Made by a program: the position numbers and the translations under genes. 64,000 nucleotides of DNA from the NCBI GenBank assembly GCA_020638155.1, contig JACKJB010000001.1:1054001-1118000 (forward strand), given 5' to 3'. Shown here in pieces: positions 55,601-62,876 of the stretch (the stretch's first letter is position 1; each line of letters opens with the position of its first letter). The notes below the pieces were generated by a model. The model had not been told where the DNA came from. It saw only the letters and a list, made by a program, of their open reading frames with translations, and searched no databases. This DNA is from Rhodospirillales bacterium. Its GTDB lineage: Bacteria; Pseudomonadota; Alphaproteobacteria; Micavibrionales; Micavibrionaceae.

Positions 55601-56156
55601 ATCCATTGAGGCCATTTTCAATGCCGCAGCCTGGAGTGATAAATATGAAGGGCCGGTTCACCGGCCGCCGGGCAAAACCATTGTCCCTACGTTAAACGAG
55701 CCTAAGGGAATCATTGGCATTTCCTGTCCGAATGAAAACCCCTTACTGTCGATGGTATCGATGGTCAGCGCGGCCATCGCGATGGGCAACCGCGTCGTGC
55801 TCACACCGTCGGAAAAATACCCGCTACTGGCAACGGACTTCTACCAGGTTCTGGATACCTCGGACGTCCCCGGCGGTGTTGTCAACATTGTCACCGGCGG
55901 CCGGGACGAACTGGCCGATACACTTTCACGCCACGATAAAGTGAATGCCGTGTGGTACCACGGCAGCGCAGAAGGCTCGGCAATGGTTCAGCGCAATGCC
56001 GCGAACAGTAACCTGAAACAGGCATGGGTGAATTGCGGCAAAACCTATGACTGGTCAAAAATGGCCGGTTCAGGAATGCGTCAAACCCTTTTACCTCGTG
56101 CTACACAAGTTAAAAATATATGGGTACCTTTTGGTGAAGGCGTCGGCCCTAAATAA
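52662..56156 (+). CDS. DeoC - aldehyde dehydrogenase - aldehyde dehydrogenase-like fusion (ALDH16-type)
   Basis: Fusion of 1164 residues. About 45-370 is deoxyribose-phosphate aldolase, with the Schiff-base lysine 253 in FIKTSTGKASLNAN; it splits deoxyribose 5-phosphate to acetaldehyde and glyceraldehyde 3-phosphate. About 385-865 is a complete aldehyde dehydrogenase: PWNFP (Asn 530), ELGGKSP (Glu 631) and catalytic Cys 665 in NQGEVCCGG. About 885-1164 is a second, shortened dehydrogenase-like domain with no catalytic cysteine, the layout of ALDH16. The dehydrogenase could oxidise the acetaldehyde released by the aldolase. AAGGAG upstream of 52662 fixes the start; an in-frame ATG at 52578 is unsupported. 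A terminator follows. Confidence 0.9.
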   Translation: MANDKTIDIDKTNTTPTGSPDSTDTVAAQDNKPQHSSHEIRNEIGPLDMAWVNNVHLNTQSTQRDAADITGRRAIKKEHQVAWLLKAMTMIDLTTLSGDDTPGNVKKLCAEALQPLPAKTLRQLKNAGLNIQTGAVCIYHNHIKTAGEALLGTTMPIAAVSTGFPHAQNPFSARLREIKESVADGATEIDVVITREHVLTGNWARLHEEISLFREACGESHMKVIFETGELGSMENVAKASRVAMMAGADFIKTSTGKASLNANLAVSLVMMNQIRDYYDRTGIKIGFKPAGGISTAKDALAYMTLVKEVLGDDWLTPELFRFGASSLLKDIKRQLYHQATGNYADVDYTEQRAFTFDENKLAKIVDIYHSNDYGSAPESDAEAMAWLKDNNGRFGHFIGGDFIPGKGKNFTTESPSDGRTLAMFKNATRAEIDDAVTAAQKAQQEWAQMPGFKKKQFMYALARQVQKHAKLFSVLESLDNGKPFRETFKVDIPLVARHLRYHAGMAQIMDEKFPNHEPYGVAGQIIPWNFPLLMLAWKVAPALAAGNAVVLKPAEQTPLTAMLFAQICKDAAEEAGAPKGLVNIVNGDGKVGAAIVNHDGIDKIAFTGSTEVGRIIMNAAAGTGKGLTLELGGKSPFIVFEDADLDAAVEGVVNAIWFNQGEVCCGGSRLLIQESVYDQFINKLKNRMEKLRVGHALDKSVDVGAVISKQESARIDSMVADAAKEGAEIYQPAYESCNTAESCFYPPTLVTNVDPTDTIMQEEVFGPVVCATSFRTHEEAIKLANHTTYGLAASVWTEKADKANEVAAQINAGVIWTNGTNNFDAAVGFGGNKESGFGREGGDEGMLAYMKPKDEMLETKADVSAPRTDYERTAPGIDTTPKNYVGGKQARPDSGYSKPVVSHDGQKIGDVGVGNRKDIRNAVEAAAKAASWAAVPGDTKSQILDFMGENLSKRADEFAARLQNLTGCSIEDAHIEVQKSIEAIFNAAAWSDKYEGPVHRPPGKTIVPTLNEPKGIIGISCPNENPLLSMVSMVSAAIAMGNRVVLTPSEKYPLLATDFYQVLDTSDVPGGVVNIVTGGRDELADTLSRHDKVNAVWYHGSAEGSAMVQRNAANSNLKQAWVNCGKTYDWSKMAGSGMRQTLLPRATQVKNIWVPFGEGVGPK

Positions 56157-56175
56157 ACATCCTAGACGACCGACA

Positions 56176-56210
56176 TAAAAAAACGGCGGGAATGCAGCCC
56201 GCCGTTTTTG
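56176..56210 (+). terminator. bidirectional Rho-independent terminator
   Basis: A 12-bp stem AAAAACGGCGGG / CCCGCCGTTTTT with a 7-base loop is flanked by A and T runs on both sides. It lies between the convergent ends of the fusion gene and the hypothetical gene at 56232, serving both. Confidence 0.92.
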
Positions 56211-56231
56211 TTAATACCGTGTGACAACAAA

Positions 56232-57071
56232 TCAGTGCAGACCACCCGGCCCTCCCGGTGGCCGTCCGCCGCCGTTTTGGAGCATCTTAAGAAGCGATTC
56301 CATATCCATTTCATGCGGGTCTTTCTTCTGCAGCGGTATCGCGGGGAAGTCCAGCGGCTGGGTGTAGTTCCCGTCCTGATAAATATGCCCTTTGACGTGC
56401 AGGACGGTTTGCTGGTCGCCCGGCTTCGTTTCCCGGCTGGCCGTGACCGGCTCCAGTTTTTCACCGGCTTTGAAGTAATGCCCCGGAATATTGAATTTCC
56501 CGGTCAACCCTTCGCTCGGCGTAATATAGGCGCTGAGATACAGGTCAAAGTTCGCTTTTTCGACCAGTCTGGCTTTAAAGTTCTCATCAATTTCAACGGC
56601 AACGACCGCAAAATTCCACTCGCCGTATTCTTCTTCCGGCTCGTCAACGGCGATATCGATCATAGGCATACCCTGGCGAATGCGCGGAGGCTGCATGTCC
56701 TTGGTCAACGCACGGGCGGCGTCGCTAATGGCCTGACCTTTTTCCCGGTCCTGCCGCAGACCTGCGAAAACATTTTCGATTTCTTTTTGGAACGGCTCGC
56801 TGAACTGTGCCATTTCCATTTGTGCCGACGGGTCGCCCGCCATCATTTTCTGCATCACGCCCTGACGGAAAATCGCAAAAGCGGCAAGCATCTCATCCGA
56901 TACTTTATTTTCGTCATAGGACCCGACTGCGGCCAGATCGGATACCAGCGAGTCAATTTTCTGCCGGGCGGCCTCGCGCAGAGGCGCCTGTGCTTTTTCC
57001 TGATCTGCCATTTGTTGATAATCTGTCAGCAATTTATCAATTGCCTTTTGAACGCCAGAAGGCTGCGTCAT
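56232..57071 (-). CDS. hypothetical protein
   Basis: Soluble protein of 279 residues without signal peptide. A GGGAGG site upstream of 57071 fixes the start. The first half is helical and Gln/Ala/Lys-rich (QKAIDKLLTDYQQMADQEKA); the second half is beta-rich (WNFAVVAVEIDENFKARLVE), ending in a Gly/Pro-rich tail. No family was recognised. It is transcribed in the same direction as sufE, 95 bases downstream of it. Confidence 0.7.
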   Translation of the reverse strand: MTQPSGVQKAIDKLLTDYQQMADQEKAQAPLREAARQKIDSLVSDLAAVGSYDENKVSDEMLAAFAIFRQGVMQKMMAGDPSAQMEMAQFSEPFQKEIENVFAGLRQDREKGQAISDAARALTKDMQPPRIRQGMPMIDIAVDEPEEEYGEWNFAVVAVEIDENFKARLVEKANFDLYLSAYITPSEGLTGKFNIPGHYFKAGEKLEPVTASRETKPGDQQTVLHVKGHIYQDGNYTQPLDFPAIPLQKKDPHEMDMESLLKMLQNGGGRPPGGPGGLH

Positions 57072-57166
57072 GATCTTTCCTCCCTGTAAGAAGTATGTGT
57101 GTTTATTTGTAAGTTGGATTAGGCGTATCATGGCAGCGGCAGATGGTCAACCCACCCTCGAAGGAC

Positions 57167-57586
57167 TCAAGCTTCAGAACACTGCTTCCGGATATGCTCC
57201 ACCATAGAGAAGAAACCGTTACGGCGGTTCGGGCTGAGGTGCCCTCCCAGGCCGAGATTTTCAAAAGCTTTTTCGATATCGATCGCCGCAACGTCTTCCA
57301 GAGACTTATCCTGATAAGCGACGATCAGGATATAGATAAGGCCGCGCACAATCTGGGCATCGCTGTCGGCTTCGAAATGTAAATATTTCCGGCTGTCCCG
57401 CTCCACAATTTCGCTGCGCATCCATACGCGTGATGTGCATCCGCGTACCAGCAGTTCATCGGTTTTAAGAGAATCATCCATAGGCAAAACGCGCTGCCCC
57501 AGATCAATGAGGTAGCGGTAGCGGTCTTCCCAGTTATCAAACAGGGCAAAGCCGTCGGCCAGATCTTCGAGCGTTTTTGAAGCCAT
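57167..57586 (-). CDS. sufE: SufE family sulfur acceptor
   Basis: Protein of 139 residues that accepts sulfur from the SufS cysteine desulfurase for iron-sulfur cluster assembly. The active cysteine lies in LVRGCTSRVWM, and the opening LADGFALFDNWEDRYRYLIDLG is typical of the family. No other suf gene is in the window, so it is detached from the main operon. Divergent from clpX across a 269-base region. Confidence 0.92.
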   Translation of the reverse strand: MASKTLEDLADGFALFDNWEDRYRYLIDLGQRVLPMDDSLKTDELLVRGCTSRVWMRSEIVERDSRKYLHFEADSDAQIVRGLIYILIVAYQDKSLEDVAAIDIEKAFENLGLGGHLSPNRRNGFFSMVEHIRKQCSEA

Positions 57587-57723
57587 TCTCTATTATCTCA
57601 AATTTAGGCACAAAATTCGATTATAGTATGAGAATCAAAAGTGCAAAGGATTTAGGGATAATCTTTAAGCGTTTCGTCGTTTTATTTGCTCTGCATACAA
57701 AAATCGGCGGAATTATCCCCTGA

Positions 57724-57732
57724 TTATCCACA
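57724..57732 (+). promoter_or_regulatory. perfect DnaA box upstream of clpX
   Basis: TTATCCACA is a full match to the DnaA box consensus, in the sufE/clpX intergenic region. Eighteen bases further on, TGTGGAGATAA is an inverted copy with two extra bases. A lone pair of boxes suggests DnaA-linked control of clpX or sufE rather than an origin; chance occurrence cannot be ruled out. Confidence 0.4.
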
Positions 57733-57855
57733 AAACCGGTTGCAACCTGTGGAGATAAACACTATTTCCTTTCTAAAGGGGCTTGCGCGGGCTTGCGTCC
57801 CCCCGCTAGAGTGGAATTGTGATGATTCAAATTTCGGGAAGGACAGGTCATCCCT

Positions 57856-59172
57856 ATGAGTAAATCCGGAGACAGCGACAGCAAGAACACACTGTATTGT
57901 TCTTTTTGCGGTAAAAGCCAGCACGAAGTGCGCAAGCTGATCGCAGGGCCGAACGTTTTCATTTGTAATGAATGCGTCGAGCTTTGCATGGACATTATCC
58001 GCGAAGAGGATAAATCCTCGATCGTGCGTTCCGGCGAAGGCGTACCGACCCCGAGTGAAATTAAAGCCGTGCTTGATGACTATGTCATCGGCCAGGAACA
58101 GGCCAAGCGCGTCCTGTCCGTTGCCGTGCACAACCACTATAAGCGTATGGAACATTCGCAAAGCGGCGGTGATATCGAGCTGTCGAAATCGAACATCCTG
58201 CTGGTCGGACCGACCGGTTGCGGTAAAACGCTTCTGGCGCAGACACTCGCCCGTATTCTTGATGTACCGTTTACAATGTCCGATGCCACGACCCTGACCG
58301 AAGCCGGTTATGTTGGTGAAGACGTTGAGAACATCGTCCTGAAGCTTCTGCAAGGTGCTGACTACAATGTCGAGCGGGCGCAGCGCGGGATTGTTTACAT
58401 CGATGAGATTGATAAAATCAGCCGTAAATCCGATAACCCGTCTATCACGCGTGACGTTTCCGGTGAAGGCGTTCAGCAGGCCTTGCTGAAACTTATGGAA
58501 GGCACGGTTGCCGCGGTTCCGCCGCAAGGAGGCCGGAAGCACCCGCAGCAGGAGTTTTTACAAGTTGATACCGCAAACATCCTGTTTATCTGCGGCGGTG
58601 CGTTTGCCGGTCTGGACCGGATCATTGCCGAACGCGGACGCGGCACGACAATCGGTTTTGGTGCCGATGTTAAAGCCGTCGACGATCGCCGGATTGGTGA
58701 TCTGTTTAAAGTCCTTGAGCCGGAAGATCTTCTGAAATACGGGCTTATTCCTGAATTTATCGGTCGTCTGCCGGTTATTGCGACACTGGAGGACCTCGAT
58801 GAAGACGCGTTGATCCAGATCCTGACCGAACCGAAAAACGCACTGGTTAAACAATACCAGTTGCTGTTTGAGATGGAGAATACAGAGCTGCGCTTTACCG
58901 ACGGTGCCTTGAAAGCGATTGCCCAAAAAGCGATTGAGCGTAAAACCGGGGCGCGCGGTCTGCGGTCTATTCTTGAAAACCTCCTGCTGCACACCATGTT
59001 CGAACTGCCGGATCTCGACGATGTCGAAGCGGTCGTCGTTGAAGAGAAAACGGTTCGGGATGACAAAGCACCGACTTATGTCCATGCAGATAAGAAGAAG
59101 AAAGCCGCAAAGTCCTCCAAGTCTAAATCCAAAGACACTAAAGAGGATAAGGAAGAAGCCGCTGCCAGCTAA
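57856..59172 (+). CDS. clpX: ATP-dependent protease ATPase subunit ClpX
   Basis: AAA+ unfoldase of 438 residues feeding substrates to ClpP. The N-terminal zinc domain has [11 protein letters not shown] and CNECVELC, Walker A is [15 protein letters not shown] and Walker [11 protein letters not shown]. The pore GYVG and the ClpP-docking IGF (TTIGFGADV) are both present. The last 35 residues are an unusually long Lys/Ser/Asp-rich tail. clpP, which usually precedes clpX, is absent here, and lon does not follow. In place of clpP lies a 269-base gap and sufE on the other strand. Confidence 0.97.
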   Translation: MSKSGDSDSKNTLYCSFCGKSQHEVRKLIAGPNVFICNECVELCMDIIREEDKSSIVRSGEGVPTPSEIKAVLDDYVIGQEQAKRVLSVAVHNHYKRMEHSQSGGDIELSKSNILLVGPTGCGKTLLAQTLARILDVPFTMSDATTLTEAGYVGEDVENIVLKLLQGADYNVERAQRGIVYIDEIDKISRKSDNPSITRDVSGEGVQQALLKLMEGTVAAVPPQGGRKHPQQEFLQVDTANILFICGGAFAGLDRIIAERGRGTTIGFGADVKAVDDRRIGDLFKVLEPEDLLKYGLIPEFIGRLPVIATLEDLDEDALIQILTEPKNALVKQYQLLFEMENTELRFTDGALKAIAQKAIERKTGARGLRSILENLLLHTMFELPDLDDVEAVVVEEKTVRDDKAPTYVHADKKKKAAKSSKSKSKDTKEDKEEAAAS

Positions 59173-59247
59173 ATTCGCGGATGATTCCGGGAAGCAGTTG
59201 CGGTAAAATTCCAGAGAAGTGTTTTCACACAGATCTGCGCGAGAGCC

Positions 59248-60192
59248 ATGGCCGTCCAAAAGCAAAGAATTACGATCCTTGTCCCCTGCTATAACGAGCA
59301 GGCCGTCATTAATATCTGTCACGATAAGATCACGGAAACGATTACGCCGCTGACAGATTACGATTTTGAAATCCTGTATATTAATGACGGCAGCAAAGAT
59401 GAGACCCTGCCCACCTTGCTGGAAATCGCCCGCGCCGACCCGCGTGTGACCGTGATTGATCTTTCACGAAACTTCGGTAAGGAAGCCGCCATGACGGCGG
59501 GGCTGGATTATATCGACAGTGATGCCGTCATTATCCTTGATGCAGACCTGCAGGATCCGCCGGAACTGATCCCGGAGCTTATCAGGCTCTGGCATGAACA
59601 GGACGCCGATGTGGTCTATGGACAGCGGATCAGTCGTCTTGGAGAAACATGGTTTAAAAAATTCACGGCGGCCGGGTTCTACCGGGTCATCAACCGGATC
59701 AGCCGCGTGGATATCCCGATGAACACCGGTGATTTCCGCCTGATGAACCGCCGTGCCATCGATGCGCTGCGCGAACTGCGCGAAAAGCACCGCTTCATGA
59801 AGGGCCTGTTTGCCTGGATCGGCTACAAACAGGTGCCGCTGCAATATCACCGCCAGCCCCGCGCGGCCGGACGCACGAAATGGGATTACCTGCAGCTCTG
59901 GAATCTCTCGCTCGAAGGGATTACCGGGTTCAGTATGACCCCACTCCGCCTCGCTACCCTGTTCGGGTTCGGGATTTCTTTATTCGCGTTTTTCTACGGC
60001 GCTTTCATTATTATCAACACACTGTTTTCGGGCAGCGATGTTCCCGGTTATCCGTCACTGATGGCGATGATTACCTTCCTTAGCGGCATCCAGTTAATGA
60101 CCATCGGGATTCTGGGCGAATATATCGGGCGGATCTTTAATGAGACCAAAGGCCGCCCGCTCTACCTGATCGACAAAGTTTACAAGCCATGA
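59248..60192 (+). CDS. GtrB-like glycosyltransferase family 2
   Basis: Membrane glycosyltransferase of 314 residues that likely transfers a sugar to undecaprenyl phosphate. The GT-A domain has VPCYNEQAVI, LYINDGSKDETLP and the metal site LDADLQDPPELIPE. Two C-terminal helices (about 230-258 and 265-290) match the DPM1/GtrB group. Its stop overlaps the next gene by 4 bases, so product and user of the lipid-linked sugar are probably coupled. Confidence 0.9.
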   Translation: MAVQKQRITILVPCYNEQAVINICHDKITETITPLTDYDFEILYINDGSKDETLPTLLEIARADPRVTVIDLSRNFGKEAAMTAGLDYIDSDAVIILDADLQDPPELIPELIRLWHEQDADVVYGQRISRLGETWFKKFTAAGFYRVINRISRVDIPMNTGDFRLMNRRAIDALRELREKHRFMKGLFAWIGYKQVPLQYHRQPRAAGRTKWDYLQLWNLSLEGITGFSMTPLRLATLFGFGISLFAFFYGAFIIINTLFSGSDVPGYPSLMAMITFLSGIQLMTIGILGEYIGRIFNETKGRPLYLIDKVYKP

Positions 60193-61781
60193 CCTCTTCC
60201 GGCAGCGCATCAGGTTCTAAACTTTTCTGGATGATTATCGCCCTGTGCCTGCTGCCCTGGTTTGCCATACAGAGCCAGCTGAGCCTGAACGGTGATGCCG
60301 CATGGCTGATGACAGCCACAGAGCGTCTGCTGGCCGGGGAGGCCATGTCAGAGGCTTATTACGAAGTCAATCCGCCCCTCAGCATTCTCTATCACATCCC
60401 GCCGGTCTTGCTCGGCAAATTCCTGCCGGTGCCGGTTTATTACATCGTTTTCCTGTACTTCGCGGCCCTGATTGGATTATCGGCGCTGGCAGTGAACGCC
60501 ATCCTCAAACGCCTGCCGTTTCTCGAAACAGACCAGAGATTTATCATGCTGGCGGCGTATCTGGCCGCGAACACGGTTTTTACCAGCATTTCCCTGGGCG
60601 AGCGCGATCATATCGTACTGCTGGGCCTGATGCCTTTTACATTGCTGCAATTGTGCCTGAGCTGGGGCTATAGCCTCCCTCGTAAGGTTTTCTGGCCTGT
60701 CATCATCTGCGGCGTACTGGCGGTTCTGATAAAACCGCATTTCGGGCTGCTGCCGGTTCTATTCCTTTTGCACCGCCTGTTTGCACAGAAACGATTCGTT
60801 TCGATTGTAAAAGATCCGGACTTCATCGCCCTTGCGGCCGGGACGTTATCATATGTTGCGTTTGTTCTGCTGTTTTTCCGGGATTTCCTGACGGTGATCC
60901 TGCCGGACGTCCTGGTTCTTTATGTCAGCAACAAAAATTACGAGGACGCCCTGCCCGAACTGGTGATGTACACCTATATGATCCTGATTTTCATGGGGAC
61001 TGAGGCATTTTTAAGCCCGCTTAAGGACCGTTCCCGCCACTTCCTGACCCTGCTCTATGCCGGCGGCTTATTCTGCCTTGTGCCTTATGCGGTGCAGATG
61101 AAAGGGTTTTCCTATCACCTGATCCCGGCGCTGGGCTTTTTCTTTTGCGCCTTTGCCCTGAGCGCACAGAGCTACGCCCGCTCTTACCTGAAAAATTTAA
61201 AAGCCTTGACACCGGCCCTGATTATCGGGATTTTCGCCCTGTGCTATATCGGACGTCCGCCGCTGCTGGCCTATCCGAAGCACAGCGATTACCCGGCTCT
61301 GCCGTTATCGCAGCAATTTGACCTGTGCGGACCGGACTGCACCTACTTCATTTTCAACGACAGTATCGAAATGGCTCAGCCTGCGGCCCTGTATGACGGC
61401 AAGCAAAATGCCTCCAGGTTCCCGTCTTTCTGGTTCCTGCCGCCGCTGGTCCGGGCGCAATATGCGCTGGCTCACGATCAGTCGTCCCTGCTGAGCGCGG
61501 AACAGCTCGCATTTTACCAAGATAAATACGGACAGATGATTGCCGATGACCTGGAAAAATACCGGCCTGATATGCTGCTGATCGGGCAATACCGCATGAC
61601 TGAAGATGAAGCCGACTTTGATTTTCCCGGATTTTTCGGCACGAACGAGGCTTTTAAAGCGGCATGGGATTCTTACGAAAAAGCCGATACGCCCCTGACA
61701 TTCAACCGCCGCCCTTATTTCGCGGGAACAGCGCTGGATAAGGATTACCCGTTGGCATACGATATATATATGAAAAAATAA
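60189..61781 (+). CDS. GT-C type membrane glycosyltransferase-like protein
   Basis: Integral membrane protein of 530 residues with about ten predicted helices in the first 360 residues and a soluble C-terminal domain. The first loop has NGDAAWLM and YYEVNPPLS, placed like the catalytic acidic residue and the (K/N)PPL motif of ArnT/PMT-like GT-C enzymes that use lipid-linked sugars. The C-terminal part has a CGPDCTY motif that may form a disulfide. It pairs with the GtrB-like gene. The acceptor is unknown, and no GtrA-like flippase is present. Confidence 0.78.
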   Translation: MTSSGSASGSKLFWMIIALCLLPWFAIQSQLSLNGDAAWLMTATERLLAGEAMSEAYYEVNPPLSILYHIPPVLLGKFLPVPVYYIVFLYFAALIGLSALAVNAILKRLPFLETDQRFIMLAAYLAANTVFTSISLGERDHIVLLGLMPFTLLQLCLSWGYSLPRKVFWPVIICGVLAVLIKPHFGLLPVLFLLHRLFAQKRFVSIVKDPDFIALAAGTLSYVAFVLLFFRDFLTVILPDVLVLYVSNKNYEDALPELVMYTYMILIFMGTEAFLSPLKDRSRHFLTLLYAGGLFCLVPYAVQMKGFSYHLIPALGFFFCAFALSAQSYARSYLKNLKALTPALIIGIFALCYIGRPPLLAYPKHSDYPALPLSQQFDLCGPDCTYFIFNDSIEMAQPAALYDGKQNASRFPSFWFLPPLVRAQYALAHDQSSLLSAEQLAFYQDKYGQMIADDLEKYRPDMLLIGQYRMTEDEADFDFPGFFGTNEAFKAAWDSYEKADTPLTFNRRPYFAGTALDKDYPLAYDIYMKK

Positions 61782-61899
61782 CCCCTGCCCGGCTATTGTT
61801 ATTAACGGCGTATTATCCTTTGTCTGTTTATGCTATAAAAGTTTGTAGTTATTGGATAATCCAGAAAATCCATATCGCATAAATAAGGAGTCCGCACGA

Positions 61900-62868
61900 A
61901 TGACCAGCCAAGCCAAGATCCAGCCCGAAGCTGATAAGAAATACCGCCTGATTACCCGCAGTGATATGGACGGGCTTGTGTGCGCGGTGGTTTTACAAGA
62001 GCTGGGCCTGATCTGTGATATTAAGTTCGTGCACCCCAAAGACATGCAGGACGGCATTATCGAGGTCGGTCCGGACGATATCACGACGAACCTGCCTTAT
62101 GTTGAAGGCTGTTACCTGTGCTTTGACCACCACACCAGTGAAATGGCGCGTGTATCGGAACGCCCTGCCAACCATATTATCGACCCCTTGGCCCCATCCG
62201 CGGCCCGCGTCGTTTTCGATTATTTCGACGGCAAGGATAACCCGAAACTGCAGAACATTTCCGATGATATGATGGCCGCCGTCGATAAAGCGGATTCCGC
62301 CAACTTCACCAAAGAAGATATCCTCAGCCCTCAGGGGTGGGAACTTCTCAGCTTTATCATGGATTCCCGCACAGGCCTTGGCCGTTTCAGGGACTTTAAT
62401 ATCTCCAACTATGAACTGATGATGAAACTGATCGGGTATATCCGCGAAGTCCACACCATCCAGGAAGTGCTGGAACTGCCTGATGTGAAGGAGCGTGTTG
62501 ATCTTTACTTTGAACACGCAAATAAATGTAAGGAACAGATTGAGCGCTGTTCCAAGCGTCATGGAAATCTACTTGTTCTGGACCTGCGTAACGAAGATAT
62601 TATCTGGGCCGGTAACCGTTTCATCATTTATGCACTGTTCCCGCAATGTAATATTTCCGCACATGTGCTCTGGGGCAAGAATAAGCAGAATACCGTTTTC
62701 GCGGTTGGTAAATCGATCCTGAACCGGACCAGCAATACGAATGTCGGCCAGCTCATGCTGGAATATGGCGGCGGCGGGCATAATGCTGCCGGGACGTGCC
62801 AGGTTGATAACCTGAAGGCCGATGAAACGCTGGATGCCCTGATCGAAAAGATTAACGCCGACGGCTAG
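61900..62868 (+). CDS. DHH/DHHA1 family phosphoesterase
   Basis: Protein of 322 residues. The DHH domain begins ITRSDMDGLVCAVVLQEL, and CFDHHTSEMARV holds the metal-binding DHH. The C-terminal DHHA1 glycine motif is GGGGHNAAGTCQ. Family members hydrolyse short RNA, cyclic dinucleotide products or polyphosphate; which of these applies cannot be told from sequence. The start at 61900 has AAGGAG nine bases upstream; an in-frame ATG at 61852 lacks a site. It ends nine bases before the photolyase start. Confidence 0.87.
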   Translation: MTSQAKIQPEADKKYRLITRSDMDGLVCAVVLQELGLICDIKFVHPKDMQDGIIEVGPDDITTNLPYVEGCYLCFDHHTSEMARVSERPANHIIDPLAPSAARVVFDYFDGKDNPKLQNISDDMMAAVDKADSANFTKEDILSPQGWELLSFIMDSRTGLGRFRDFNISNYELMMKLIGYIREVHTIQEVLELPDVKERVDLYFEHANKCKEQIERCSKRHGNLLVLDLRNEDIIWAGNRFIIYALFPQCNISAHVLWGKNKQNTVFAVGKSILNRTSNTNVGQLMLEYGGGGHNAAGTCQVDNLKADETLDALIEKINADG

Positions 62869-62871
62869 AGG
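62866..62871 (+). promoter_or_regulatory. ribosome binding site deciding an ATT start for the photolyase
   Basis: TAGAGG, partly inside the stop of the DHH gene, lies five bases before ATT at 62877. The spacing is ideal. No ATG, GTG or TTG exists in this frame between the stop codon at 62853 and the conserved photolyase start. Confidence 0.55.
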
Positions 62872-62876
62872 TTCCC

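Noticed and set aside
56162..56464. Minus-strand open frame of 100 codons overlapping the gene at 56232
   Set aside because: Alternate frame of the same strand inside a better-supported gene, and it runs over the terminator.
57720..57770. Replication origin at the DnaA boxes
   Set aside because: Only one perfect and one imperfect box, no AT-rich unwinding region and no origin-type neighbours.
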